Below, piece after piece: positions 41,851 through 51,235 of a stretch of DNA of 64,000 nt; position 1 is the stretch's first letter; every line of letters begins with the position of its first letter. Under the pieces are notes generated by a model that saw only the letters and a list, made by a program, of their open reading frames with translations, had not been told where the DNA came from and ran no database searches. Both the position numbers and the translations under genes were made by a program. Source of the stretch: Asanoa iriomotensis (GTDB lineage: Bacteria; Actinomycetota; Actinomycetes; Mycobacteriales; Micromonosporaceae). Location: contig NZ_BONC01000031.1 in assembly GCF_016862515.1 (NCBI RefSeq), forward strand, positions 35,360-99,359. Direction: 5' to 3'.

Positions 41851-44724
41851 ATGCGACGTACGTCCCTGCGCCGCAGACCGCGCTTGCTGAGCGCGCTCGG
41901 CGCGGCCCTGCTGACCGCCGCCAGCCTGACGGCGCTGACCATCACACCGACGCCCGCGGCGGCCGCGCCACCGGCCACCAACCTGTTCGAGAAGGTCAAG
42001 CTCGACGGCGGCACCTCGATGGGCGAGCCGATCGAGCTCGCGGTCGCGCCGGACCAGAAGGTCTTCTACATCAACCGCGGCACGTCCTCCGGCGGCGGCC
42101 AGGTCCGCCTCTACAACCCGACCACCCGGACCACCACGGTCGCGCTGACGCTGGCGCTGGACGCCCGGTTCGAGGACGGGCTGATCGGCATCACGCTCGA
42201 CCCCGCCTTCGCCACGAACCGCTGGCTCTATCTCTTCTATTCGCCGGCGCAGACCACGCTGGTCAACCGGATCTCCCGGTTCACCTTCAACGCCACGACC
42301 AACGTGATCGACCCGGCGTCCGAGGACATGATCATCGAGTGGCCGACCGAGCGGCGGTTGTGCTGCCACAGCGCCGGCTCGATGACCTGGGACACGGCCG
42401 GCAACCTCTACTTCGCGGTCGGCGACAACACCAACTCCGGCGGCGACTCCGCCGGCATGGCGCCGATCGACGAGCGCACGTCGCGCGACGCGCAGTACGA
42501 CGCACAGCGGACGTCCGGCAACACCAACGACCTGCGGGGCAAGATCAACCGGATCAAGCCGCAGGCCAACGGCACCTACACGATCCCGACCGGCAACCTG
42601 TTCGCGCCCGGCACGTCGGGCACGAAGCCCGAGATCTACATCATGGGTGTACGCAACCCGTACCGCGTCTGGGTCGACAAGAAGGCCAACAACACCCTCT
42701 ACTGGGGCGAGGTCGGTCCCGACGCCGGCGCGACGATCGCCAATCGCGGGCCGGCGGCCTACGACGAGTTCAACCGCGCCAGCGCGCCAGGCAACTACGG
42801 CTGGCCGTACTGCGGTGGCCCGAACGTGGCCTACAACGACTGGGACTTCGCCGCCAACGCGCCGCGGGGCTGGTTCCCGTGCGGCGGCGCGACCGGGCCG
42901 GTCAACAACTCGCCGCGCAACACCGGCCTGCAGCAGCTTCCGCCGACCAAGCCCGCACTGGTCTGGGAGCAGCACGGCGGCAGCCGCGAGTGGCCGGCGC
43001 TGGACAACCCGGGCGGCTGCGGCTCGCCGAACCACACCGAGGTCTACCACTACGACCCGAACCTGGTCTCGGACGTGAAGTGGCCGCAGTACTACGACAA
43101 CAAGTGGCTGATCTCCGAGTACTGCCGCAACTGGATCAAGGAGGTCCAGTTCGACAACGGCAACCCGTCCACCGGCAACCCGACGATCATCGAGCCGGTG
43201 CTGGCCGGGATGCAGCTCGTGCACCCGATCGACATGGAGTTCGGCCCGGACGGCTCGCTCTATCTCCTCGAGTACGGCAACGGCTACTTCTCCGGTGACG
43301 TCGCGGCCGGGCTCTACAAGATCAACTATGTCGCCGGTGGGCGCGCGCCGATCGCGGTCGCCTCGGCCAACCGGGACAACGGCTTGGTGCCCCTTGCGGT
43401 CACCTTCTCCAGCGCGGGCAGCAACGACCCGGACGGCAACCCGCTGACCTACCAGTGGGACTTCGACAACAACGGCACGGTCGACTCGACCGCGGCCAAC
43501 CCGACCTACACCTACACCACCGTCGGCGACAAGCGGGCCCGGCTGACCGTCAACGACGGCACCGGCCGCAGCGGCACGACGCTGCTGCCGATCGTCGTCG
43601 GCAACAACCGGCCGACGGTCGCGCTCAACGGCCTGCCGGCCGGCGGCATGATCTCGTGGGGCGAGAACGTCACCTCGACCGCGACCGCCACCGACCCGCA
43701 GGACGGCACGATCCCGTGCGCCAACGTGGTGATCCGGGCGGCCCTGGGCCACCAGGAGCACGCGCACGAGGAGGGCCAGGGCACCGGCTGCGGGTTCACC
43801 GTCAACACCGGCCCGGTGCACGCCGGCCCGGACTCGACGCTGTTCTTCGTGCTGCGGTCCAGCTACACCGACCGGGGCGCGACCGGGACGGTGCCGCTGA
43901 CGGGCGAGAAGGAGATCACCCTCTGGCCCAAGCAGTGGCAGGCCGAACACTACGTGACGCTCAACGGCCCGCAGGTGATCAACGCGTCGGGCGCCGAGGG
44001 CGGCAAGCGGCTCGGTGACATCCAGAACGGCGAGTACGTGCGGCACCACGCCGTGAGCCTCAAGGGCATCAACCAGCTCCGCGCGAGGGTCTCCTCGGGC
44101 GGCGCGGGCGGCACCATCTCGTTCCGGTACGACTCGACCACCGGCCCGGAGGTCGCGCGGGTCGCGGTGGCGTCGACGGGTAGCTGGGACACCTACACCG
44201 ACATCACGGTGCCGGTGACCAAGCCCGACGACAACACGCACGACCTCTACATCGTGTTCACGGGTGGCAGCGGGGCGTTCCTCGACCTCGACAGCTACAC
44301 GTTCGTCGGCCCGGGTGTCTCGACGCCGACCGGTGGCGGTGGGCCGCGGACCGGCGCTATCCGGGCGCTCGGCAAGTGCGCGGACGTCAACGCCAGCGGC
44401 ACCGCCGACGGCACGAAGATCCAGATCTGGGACTGCAACGGCGCACCGAACCAGACCTGGACGGTCGGCACCGACGGCACGATCCGCTCGCTCGGCAAGT
44501 GCATGGACGTCCAGTCCAGCGGCCTGGTGAACGGCACCAAGATCCATCTCTGGACCTGCAACGGCACGGGCGCGCAGCAGTGGGTGGCCGGCGCCAACGG
44601 CAGCCTGCGCAACCCGCAGTCCAACCGGTGCCTGGACATCCCGGCGTCGAACGTCACGAACGGCAACCAGCTCCAGATCTACGACTGCAACGGCACCGGC
44701 GCCCAGAACTGGACGCTGCCGTAA
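41851..44724 (+). CDS. secreted PQQ-type sugar dehydrogenase with PKD, CBM6 and ricin domains (GSDH copy A)
   Basis: This 957-residue exoenzyme has a signal peptide (1-34). A glucose/sorbosone dehydrogenase six-bladed propeller spans about 40-500 (EDGLIGITLDPAFATNRWLYLFYS, RLCCHSAGSMTWD, NDLRGKINRIKP). Then come a PKD domain (about 512-595), an Ig-like stretch, CBM6 (about 700-815), and a ricin-type trefoil (about 835-957) with three QxW repeats (NQTWTV, AQQWVA, AQNWTL). These enzymes oxidise aldoses or their derivatives outside the cell using PQQ. No cytochrome domain is present, so the electron acceptor is unknown. It is paralogous to the gene at 46927. Confidence 0.85.
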   Translation: MRRTSLRRRPRLLSALGAALLTAASLTALTITPTPAAAAPPATNLFEKVKLDGGTSMGEPIELAVAPDQKVFYINRGTSSGGGQVRLYNPTTRTTTVALTLALDARFEDGLIGITLDPAFATNRWLYLFYSPAQTTLVNRISRFTFNATTNVIDPASEDMIIEWPTERRLCCHSAGSMTWDTAGNLYFAVGDNTNSGGDSAGMAPIDERTSRDAQYDAQRTSGNTNDLRGKINRIKPQANGTYTIPTGNLFAPGTSGTKPEIYIMGVRNPYRVWVDKKANNTLYWGEVGPDAGATIANRGPAAYDEFNRASAPGNYGWPYCGGPNVAYNDWDFAANAPRGWFPCGGATGPVNNSPRNTGLQQLPPTKPALVWEQHGGSREWPALDNPGGCGSPNHTEVYHYDPNLVSDVKWPQYYDNKWLISEYCRNWIKEVQFDNGNPSTGNPTIIEPVLAGMQLVHPIDMEFGPDGSLYLLEYGNGYFSGDVAAGLYKINYVAGGRAPIAVASANRDNGLVPLAVTFSSAGSNDPDGNPLTYQWDFDNNGTVDSTAANPTYTYTTVGDKRARLTVNDGTGRSGTTLLPIVVGNNRPTVALNGLPAGGMISWGENVTSTATATDPQDGTIPCANVVIRAALGHQEHAHEEGQGTGCGFTVNTGPVHAGPDSTLFFVLRSSYTDRGATGTVPLTGEKEITLWPKQWQAEHYVTLNGPQVINASGAEGGKRLGDIQNGEYVRHHAVSLKGINQLRARVSSGGAGGTISFRYDSTTGPEVARVAVASTGSWDTYTDITVPVTKPDDNTHDLYIVFTGGSGAFLDLDSYTFVGPGVSTPTGGGGPRTGAIRALGKCADVNASGTADGTKIQIWDCNGAPNQTWTVGTDGTIRSLGKCMDVQSSGLVNGTKIHLWTCNGTGAQQWVAGANGSLRNPQSNRCLDIPASNVTNGNQLQIYDCNGTGAQNWTLP

Positions 44725-44741
44725 GGCCGGAGCGCACAGCC

Positions 44742-44779
44742 GCGTGGGGCCCGGTCGCGCCGACGGCCGGGTCCCACGC
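44742..44779 (+). terminator. hairpin between GSDH copy A and ThuA copy B
   Basis: GCGTGGGGCCCGG (44742-44754) pairs with CCGGGTCCCACGC (44767-44779), with one G-T wobble, across a 12-nt loop. It follows the stop by 17 bp. No U-run. Confidence 0.55.
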
Positions 44780-44800
44780 CCCCTACCTCTAGGAGTTCGC

Positions 44801-46915
44801 ATGCGCATCCGCGCCATCGCCGCGGCCGCCGCGCTCGCCCTCGTGGCGGGCCTTGCGGTCGCACCACCCGCGGCTTCGGCCGCACCGCTGACCAAGGTCC
44901 TCGTCTTCTCCAAGACCGCCGGCTTCCGGCACTCGTCGATCCCCAACGGCATCGCGGCGATCCAGCAACTCGGGGCGGCCAACGGCTTCTCGGTGACCGC
45001 GACCGAGGACGCCAACCAGTTCACCACCGCCAACCTCGCGCAGTACCAGGCGGTCGTCTTCCTCTCGACGACCGGCGACGTGCTCAACGCGACACAGCAG
45101 ACCGCTTTCCAGTCGTACGTCACGGGCGGCGGCGGGTTCGTCGGTGTGCACGCGGCGGCCGACACCGAGTACGACTGGCCGTTCTACGGCGAGCTGGTCG
45201 GTGCCTGGTTCGCCTCGCACCCGGCCAACCAGACCGCGACGATCAGGGTCGAGGACCGTGGCAACGCCTCGACCGCGCACCTGCCGGCGACCTGGTCCCG
45301 GCTGGACGAGTGGTACAACTACCGGACCAACCCCCGGTCCACCGCCAAGGTGCTGGCCAGCCTCGACGAGTCCTCGTACTCCGGCGGCTCGATGGGTGGC
45401 GACCACCCGATCACGTGGTGCAAGAACGTGGGCGCGGGCCGGTCCTGGTACACGGGCCTGGGCCACGTGGAGGAGGCGTACACCGACGCCAACTTCACCC
45501 GGATGCTGTTGGGCGGCATCCAGATCGCGGCCAACAACCGCCCGGCCGACTGCCGGCCGGAGACCGGCTACACCGCCCTGTTCGACGGCACCCAGGCCAG
45601 CCTGAACAACTGGCGGCAGATCGGCGCCGGGAGCTTCACCCTGGCCAACGGGACGCTGAGCTCGGTCGGCGGGATGGGCCTGCTCTGGTATCCGGTGCGG
45701 ACGTTCAGCAACTACTCGCTGAAGGTCGACTGGATGATGCCGGGCGACGACAACGGCGGCGTTTTCATCGGTTTCCCGGACCCGGTCGGTGATCCGTGGA
45801 ACCCGGTCAACCAGGGACACGAGATCCAGATCGACGCCACCGACGCCGACCCGACCCGCACGACGGGCAGTGTCTACAGCTTCCAGGGTCCGAACTACGC
45901 GCTGCGCGACGCGGCGCTGAACCCGCCGGGTTCGTGGAACACCTACGAGATCGGCGTGCACGGGCAGCGGGTGGAGATCTGGCTCAACGGCGTCAAGGTG
46001 AACGACTACCAGTCGCCGCGGGCCATCGCCAACGGCTACATCGGCGTGCAGAACGACGGCGCCGGGCTGGACATCAACTACCGCAACATCCGCATCAAGG
46101 CCGAGGGCGGCAACCCGCCGGCGACCGACATCGCGCAGGGCAGGCCCGTGACCGTGTCCAGTGTGGAGGGTGGCAACCTCGCGGCGTACGCGACCGACGG
46201 GAACCCGGCGACCCGCTGGGGCAGCCTCTACAGCGACCCGCAGTCCATCACGGTCGACCTGGGCCAGTCCTACAACCTGTCCCGCGTGCGGCTCAACTGG
46301 GAGACCGCGTACGGGCGGGCGTACCAGATCCAGACGTCGCCGAACAACTCGACGTGGACCACGGTCTACTCGACGACCACCGGCGACGGCGGTGTCGACG
46401 ACATCACGCTGTCCGGCAGCGGCCGCTACGTGCGAATGAACGGAACGCAGCGGGGCACCCAGTGGGGCTACTCGCTGTGGGACTTCAACGTGTACGGGAC
46501 GCCGGGTGGCTCCGGGCCGACGCTGTTGTCGCGCAACCAGCCGGTCACGGTGTCCAGTGTGGAGCCCAACTCGCCGCACGCGGGTGCCAACGCCGTCGAC
46601 GGCAACACCGCCACCCGCTGGGGTTCGGCCTACAGCGACCCGCAGTGGATCTCCGTCGACCTGGGATCGGCGCGGAGCGTCAACCGCGTCCGGCTCCAGT
46701 GGGAGGCCGCTTTCGCGCGGGCGTACCAGATCCAGACCTCGACCAACGGGTCGACCTGGACGACGGCGTACTCGACCACGACCGGCGACGGCGGGGTCGA
46801 CGACGTCACCCTCACCACCCCACCCACGGCCCGCTACGTCCGCGTCAACGGCACGCAGCGCGCCCTCACCCAGTACGGCTACTCCCTCTGGGAGTTCGAG
46901 GTCTACGGATCATGA
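44801..46915 (+). CDS. secreted ThuA-DUF1080 protein with two CBM32 domains (copy B)
   Basis: The 704-residue product has a signal peptide (1-28) and a ThuA domain (about 30-245) nearly identical to copy A. A DUF1080/3-keto-disaccharide hydrolase jelly roll follows (about 252-440: ALFDGTQASLNNWRQIG, GGVFIGFPDP, QGHEIQIDA). Two F5/8C (CBM32) domains close the protein (443-574, 575-704; each with ATRWGSxYSDPQ). DUF1080 enzymes hydrolyse 3-keto-glycosides, so pairing with ThuA and a sugar dehydrogenase points to a 3-keto-sugar route. AGGAG lies before the ATG. It is coupled to the next gene. Confidence 0.87.
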   Translation: MRIRAIAAAAALALVAGLAVAPPAASAAPLTKVLVFSKTAGFRHSSIPNGIAAIQQLGAANGFSVTATEDANQFTTANLAQYQAVVFLSTTGDVLNATQQTAFQSYVTGGGGFVGVHAAADTEYDWPFYGELVGAWFASHPANQTATIRVEDRGNASTAHLPATWSRLDEWYNYRTNPRSTAKVLASLDESSYSGGSMGGDHPITWCKNVGAGRSWYTGLGHVEEAYTDANFTRMLLGGIQIAANNRPADCRPETGYTALFDGTQASLNNWRQIGAGSFTLANGTLSSVGGMGLLWYPVRTFSNYSLKVDWMMPGDDNGGVFIGFPDPVGDPWNPVNQGHEIQIDATDADPTRTTGSVYSFQGPNYALRDAALNPPGSWNTYEIGVHGQRVEIWLNGVKVNDYQSPRAIANGYIGVQNDGAGLDINYRNIRIKAEGGNPPATDIAQGRPVTVSSVEGGNLAAYATDGNPATRWGSLYSDPQSITVDLGQSYNLSRVRLNWETAYGRAYQIQTSPNNSTWTTVYSTTTGDGGVDDITLSGSGRYVRMNGTQRGTQWGYSLWDFNVYGTPGGSGPTLLSRNQPVTVSSVEPNSPHAGANAVDGNTATRWGSAYSDPQWISVDLGSARSVNRVRLQWEAAFARAYQIQTSTNGSTWTTAYSTTTGDGGVDDVTLTTPPTARYVRVNGTQRALTQYGYSLWEFEVYGS

Positions 46916-46926
46916 GAGGAACGCAC

Positions 46927-49758
46927 ATGCGCCCACACCCCCGGCGCTGGTCGCGGCTGCTTGCCGTCGGCCTGCTCGGCGTCGCCAGCTCGACGCTGGC
47001 GGTGACCGCTGCCGCGACACCCGCCGCCGCGGCACCCATCCCGCCCTCCGACTACCAGGCCGTGCAGCTCGCCGTCGGCTCCGCCGAGATCGGCGAGGCC
47101 ATGTCGCTGGCCGTGCTGCCGGACCGCACGGTCATCCACACGGCCCGCAACGGCACGGTCCGGGTCACTGACGCCGCCGGCAACACCAAGGTGGCCGGAA
47201 CGATCCCCGTCTACACGCACGACGAGGAGGGCCTCCAGGGCGTCGCGGTGGACCCGAACTTCGCCACCAACCGCTACGTCTGGATCTACTACTCGCCGCC
47301 GCTGTCGACGCCCGGCGGTGACGCGCCGACCACCGGCACGGCCGCCGACTTCAACGCGTGGAAGGGCCACCTGAACCTGTCGCGGTTCACGCTCAACGCC
47401 GACAACACGCTCAACATGGCCAGCCAGGTGGTCACGCTGACCGTCGACAACGACCGCGGCCAGTGCTGCCACGTCGGTGGTGACATCGACTTCGACTCGG
47501 CCGGCAACCTCTACCTGACCACGGGCGACGACACGAACCCGTTCGAGAGCAACGCCTACACCCCGATCGACGAGCGGACGAACCGCAACCCGCAGTTCGA
47601 CGCGCAGCGCTCCTCGGCGAACACCAACGACCTGCGCGGCAAGGTGCTGCGGATCAAGCCGACCGCGGCCGGCGGCTACACAATCCCGGCCGGCAACATG
47701 TTCGCGCCGGGCACGGCCAACACCCGGCCCGAGATCTACGCGATGGGCTTCCGGAACCCGTTCCGGATGAGCGTCGACAAGCCGACCGGCATCGTCTACC
47801 TCGGCGACTACGGCCCGGACGCGGGCGCCGCAGACCCCAACCGCGGGCCGGGCGGGCAGGTCGAGTTCAACCGGATCACCGGGCCCGGCTTCTACGGCTG
47901 GCCGTACTGCACGGGCAACAACTCGACCGCCGAGACCTACAACGAGTACACGTTCCCGAGCGGACCGTCGCAGGCGAAGTACAACTGCGCGGGCGGGCCG
48001 ACCAACAACTCGTTCCGCAACACCGGCCTGCAGACGCTGCCGGCGGCCAAGCCGTCCTGGATCCGGTACGGCTTCGACTCGACACCGCCGGAGTTCGGCG
48101 GCGGCTCGGAGTCCCCGATGGGCGGCCCGGTCTACCGCTACAACGCGTCGCTGAACTCGGCGGTCAAGTTCCCGCAGTCGCTCGACGGCCGCTACTTCGC
48201 CGGTGAGTACGGCCGCCAGTGGATCAAGGCGATCGCGGTGAACGCCAACGGCACCTACGGCGAGATCTCCGACTTCCCGTGGGACGGCACGCAGGTCATG
48301 GACATGGCCTTCGGGCCGGACGGCGCGCTCTACGTGCTCGACTACGGCACGGGCTCCAACAACCAGGCGCTCTACCGCATCGAGTACATCGGCGGCGGCA
48401 ACCGCAGCCCGGTCGCGGTCGCCTCGGCCAACCGGACCTCGGGCCCGGCGCCGCTGACCATCAACTTCTCGTCGGCGGGGTCGTCGGACCCGGAGGGCGG
48501 CGCGCTGTCGTACCTCTGGACGTTCGGCGACGGCACCACCTCGACCGCGGCGAACCCGACGAAGACGTACAACACCAACGGCACCTACACACCGACGCTC
48601 CGGGTGACCGACCCGACCGGGCTGTCGGGCACGGCGAGCCTGGTCGTCACGGTGGGCAACACCGCGCCGACGGTCAACCTCAGCGCCCCGGCCGATGGGT
48701 CGCTGTTCAACTTCGGCGACACCATCCCGTACACGGTCAGCGTCTCCGATCCTGAGGACGGCACCATCAACTGCGCGCGGGTGTCGGTGACCTACTTCCT
48801 CGGCCACGACAACCACTCGCACCAGATCACCTCGAAGTCGGGCTGCTCCGGCACGCTCACCGTGCCCACCGACGGCGAGCACGACGCGGCGGCCAACATC
48901 TTCGGCATCTTCGTCGCCTCCTACACCGACAACGGCGGCCTGACCACCACCAACCAGAAGGTCCTGCAGCCCCGGCACCGCCAGGGTGAGCACTTCTCGG
49001 CGCAGTCGGGCGGGGTGCAGATCGCCAACCACGCACCGGCCGAGGGCGGCGCGACCGCCGGCTACATCGACAACAACGACTGGATCTCGTTCCGGCCCTA
49101 CAACCTGTCGGGTGCCAGCAGCATCACCGCGCGGGTGGCCTCCGGCACGATCGGCGGCACCATCGAGGTGCGCAGCGGCTCGCAGACCGGCACGCTGCAC
49201 GGCACGTTGACGGTCAGCCCGACCGGTGGCTGGGAGACCTACGTCAACGTGACGGCCAACCTGACGAACCTGCCGTCCGGGTCGACCCAGTTGTTCTTCG
49301 TGTTCAAGGGTGGGGCGGGCAACCTGTTCGACCTCGACGCGTTCACGATCAACTCGACGGGCACGCCGCCGACCGGCGGCTCGACGCTGAAGTCGCTGGC
49401 CAACAACCTGTTCGTCAGCGCGGCCAACAGCACGACGCCGCTGATCGCCAACAAGACGACGGCGGGCACCACCGAGCGGTTCGACGTGGTCGACCTCGGT
49501 GGCGGCAACGTCGCGCTGCGGTCCCGGGCCAACAACATGTACGTCTGCGCGGAGAACGCGGGCGCCAACCCGCTGGTCGCCAACCGGGCGGCGGTCGGGC
49601 CGTGGGAGACGTTCGCCCTGGTCCGCAACGCGGACGGCAGTGAGAGCCTGCGGGCGACCGTCAACAACATGTACGTGGTCGCCGAGAACGCCGGCGCGGC
49701 CTCGCTGATCGCCAACCGGGCGGCCATCGGGGCCTGGGAGAAGTTCGATCTCGTCTAA
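46927..49758 (+). CDS. secreted PQQ-type sugar dehydrogenase with PKD, CBM6 and fascin domains (GSDH copy B)
   Basis: The 943-residue product has a signal peptide (1-40) and a glucose/sorbosone dehydrogenase propeller (about 45-485). It shares EEGLQGVAVDPNFATNRYVWIYYS, GQCCHVGGDIDFD and NDLRGKVLRIKP with copy A. A PKD domain (about 495-575), CBM6 (about 675-800) and a fascin-like trefoil (about 815-943) follow. Relative to copy A the ricin trefoil is replaced by fascin. An ATG at 46912 overlaps the previous stop, but ATG 46927 has GAGAGG 7 nt upstream and gives the usual signal peptide. The gene pair is tightly coupled. Confidence 0.86.
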   Translation: MRPHPRRWSRLLAVGLLGVASSTLAVTAAATPAAAAPIPPSDYQAVQLAVGSAEIGEAMSLAVLPDRTVIHTARNGTVRVTDAAGNTKVAGTIPVYTHDEEGLQGVAVDPNFATNRYVWIYYSPPLSTPGGDAPTTGTAADFNAWKGHLNLSRFTLNADNTLNMASQVVTLTVDNDRGQCCHVGGDIDFDSAGNLYLTTGDDTNPFESNAYTPIDERTNRNPQFDAQRSSANTNDLRGKVLRIKPTAAGGYTIPAGNMFAPGTANTRPEIYAMGFRNPFRMSVDKPTGIVYLGDYGPDAGAADPNRGPGGQVEFNRITGPGFYGWPYCTGNNSTAETYNEYTFPSGPSQAKYNCAGGPTNNSFRNTGLQTLPAAKPSWIRYGFDSTPPEFGGGSESPMGGPVYRYNASLNSAVKFPQSLDGRYFAGEYGRQWIKAIAVNANGTYGEISDFPWDGTQVMDMAFGPDGALYVLDYGTGSNNQALYRIEYIGGGNRSPVAVASANRTSGPAPLTINFSSAGSSDPEGGALSYLWTFGDGTTSTAANPTKTYNTNGTYTPTLRVTDPTGLSGTASLVVTVGNTAPTVNLSAPADGSLFNFGDTIPYTVSVSDPEDGTINCARVSVTYFLGHDNHSHQITSKSGCSGTLTVPTDGEHDAAANIFGIFVASYTDNGGLTTTNQKVLQPRHRQGEHFSAQSGGVQIANHAPAEGGATAGYIDNNDWISFRPYNLSGASSITARVASGTIGGTIEVRSGSQTGTLHGTLTVSPTGGWETYVNVTANLTNLPSGSTQLFFVFKGGAGNLFDLDAFTINSTGTPPTGGSTLKSLANNLFVSAANSTTPLIANKTTAGTTERFDVVDLGGGNVALRSRANNMYVCAENAGANPLVANRAAVGPWETFALVRNADGSESLRATVNNMYVVAENAGAASLIANRAAIGAWEKFDLV

Positions 49759-49771
49759 ACAGTCATTGGAT

Positions 49772-49797
49772 GAATCGCCCCGTGCGCGGGGCGATTC
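49772..49797 (+). terminator. terminator after GSDH copy B
   Basis: GAATCGCCCC (49772-49781) and GGGGCGATTC (49788-49797) form a 10-bp stem with a 6-nt loop, followed by TTCCTTTG. This is the most terminator-like hairpin of the cluster and ends the secreted unit before the fucD promoter. Confidence 0.8.
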
Positions 49798-49820
49798 TTC
49801 CTTTGTAGAGATCGAGGGCC

Positions 49821-49854
49821 TTGCCATACATCCGATCACCTGGTAAACATCGGA
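49821..49854 (+). promoter_or_regulatory. fucD promoter with paired GntR-like sites
   Basis: TTGCCA (49821-49826) and TAAACA (49844-49849) are 17 bp apart. ACATCCGAT (49828-49836) lies in the spacer and ACATCGGA (49847-49854) overlaps the -10/start region, giving TCCGAT-N12-ATCGGA as a dyad. The core also occurs before the gene at 37353. Confidence 0.65.
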
Positions 49855-49880
49855 CCTATGAATGCGCGTGAGGACCATCG

Positions 49881-51188
49881 ATGACCGCCCGCTTCGTGTC
49901 GCTGGACACCTACGACGTGCGGTTTCCGACCTCGCGCGAGCTGGACGGCTCCGACGCGATGAACCCGGACCCGGACTACTCGGCTGCCTACGTCGTGCTG
50001 CGCACCGACGAGCTCGACGGGCACGAGGGGCACGGGTTCGCGTTCACCATCGGGCGCGGCAACGAGGTGCAGACCGCCGCGATCGCCGCCCTGCGCCCCT
50101 ACCTCGCCGGTCGCCTGGTCAAGAACGTGCTCGACGACCTGGGCGCGTTCTGGCGCGAGCTGGTGCACGACTCGCAGCTCCGCTGGCTGGGCCCCGAGAA
50201 GGGCGTCATGCACATGGCCATCTCGGCCGTGGTCAACGCGCTCTGGGACCTCAAGGCCAAGCAGGCGGGCCTGCCGCTCTGGCAGTTGCTCGCCTCCATG
50301 CCGCCGGAGGAGCTGGTCTCGCTCGTCGACTTCCGCTACCTGACCGACGCGCTCACCCCCGGTGAGGCGCTCGAGCTGCTGCAGCCCGGCGCGGTCGGGC
50401 GTGAGGAGCGGGTCGCGGAGCTGCTGGCGCACGGTTATCCGGCATATGCCACCTCGCCCGGGTGGCTGGGCTACGACGACGCCAAGCTGCGCCGGCTGTG
50501 CCAGGAGGCGCTCGACGAGGGGTTCACCCAGATCAAGCTGAAGGTGGGCGCGGACCTGGCCGACGACCTGCGCCGGCTGCGGATCGCCCGCGAGGTCTGC
50601 GGTCCGGACATCCGGATCGCGGTCGACGCCAACCAGCGGTGGGACGTCGGCGACGCGATCGAATGGGTCGGCGCCCTTGCTCCGTACGACGTCTGGTGGG
50701 TCGAGGAGCCGACCAGCCCCGACGACGTGGTCGGGCACGCCGCCATCGCCCGCGGCATCGCGCCCGTCCCGGTGGCCACCGGTGAGCACGTGCAGAACCG
50801 TGTGGTCTTCAAACAGCTCCTCCAGCTCGGCGCGGTGTCCTATGTGCAGCTCGACGCCGCCCGGGTGGCCGGCGTCAACGAGAACATCGCGATCCTGTTG
50901 CTGGCGGCCAAGTTCGGCGTGCCGGTCTGCCCGCACGCGGGCGGCGTCGGCCTGTGCGAGCTAGTGCAGCACCTCTCGCTCTTCGACTACGTCGCGGTGT
51001 CCCGTTCCATGGACAACCGCGTCATCGAGTACGTGGACCACCTCCACGAGCACTTTCTCGACCCTGTGCAGATCCGCGCCGGGCGTTACCTGGCACCCCA
51101 GGCGCCCGGCTTCAGCTCGACCATGCGCCCGGAAAGCCGGGCCCGGTTCGCCTTCCCTGACGGCCCGGCCTGGTCGCGCGCCGTTTGA
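49881..51188 (+). CDS. fucD: L-fuconate dehydratase
   Basis: This 435-residue enolase-superfamily dehydratase converts L-fuconate to 2-keto-3-deoxy-L-fuconate. The acid/base and metal positions fit FucD: K-x-K (Lys219, Lys221) in QIKLKVG, metal ligands Asp249 (AVDANQRW), Glu275 ([11 protein letters not shown]) and Glu302 (TGEHVQNR), and the general-base His352 (CPHAGG). [15 protein letters not shown] is characteristic of the subfamily. It is first in an operon with an ABC sugar importer and a GntR regulator, and the upstream cluster encodes secreted glycan enzymes. A fucose dehydrogenase, lactonase and aldolase are not adjacent. Confidence 0.92.
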   Translation: MTARFVSLDTYDVRFPTSRELDGSDAMNPDPDYSAAYVVLRTDELDGHEGHGFAFTIGRGNEVQTAAIAALRPYLAGRLVKNVLDDLGAFWRELVHDSQLRWLGPEKGVMHMAISAVVNALWDLKAKQAGLPLWQLLASMPPEELVSLVDFRYLTDALTPGEALELLQPGAVGREERVAELLAHGYPAYATSPGWLGYDDAKLRRLCQEALDEGFTQIKLKVGADLADDLRRLRIAREVCGPDIRIAVDANQRWDVGDAIEWVGALAPYDVWWVEEPTSPDDVVGHAAIARGIAPVPVATGEHVQNRVVFKQLLQLGAVSYVQLDAARVAGVNENIAILLLAAKFGVPVCPHAGGVGLCELVQHLSLFDYVAVSRSMDNRVIEYVDHLHEHFLDPVQIRAGRYLAPQAPGFSSTMRPESRARFAFPDGPAWSRAV

Positions 51189-51235
51189 ACCGCTCCATCC
51201 CCTACCCATCCCGCTACCCACCACAGAGGACAGCG

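Noticed and set aside
41803..45165. 1120-codon minus-strand frame opposite the secreted genes
   Set aside because: It is a high-GC shadow frame; the plus strand carries signal peptides, ribosome binding sites and recognisable domains.
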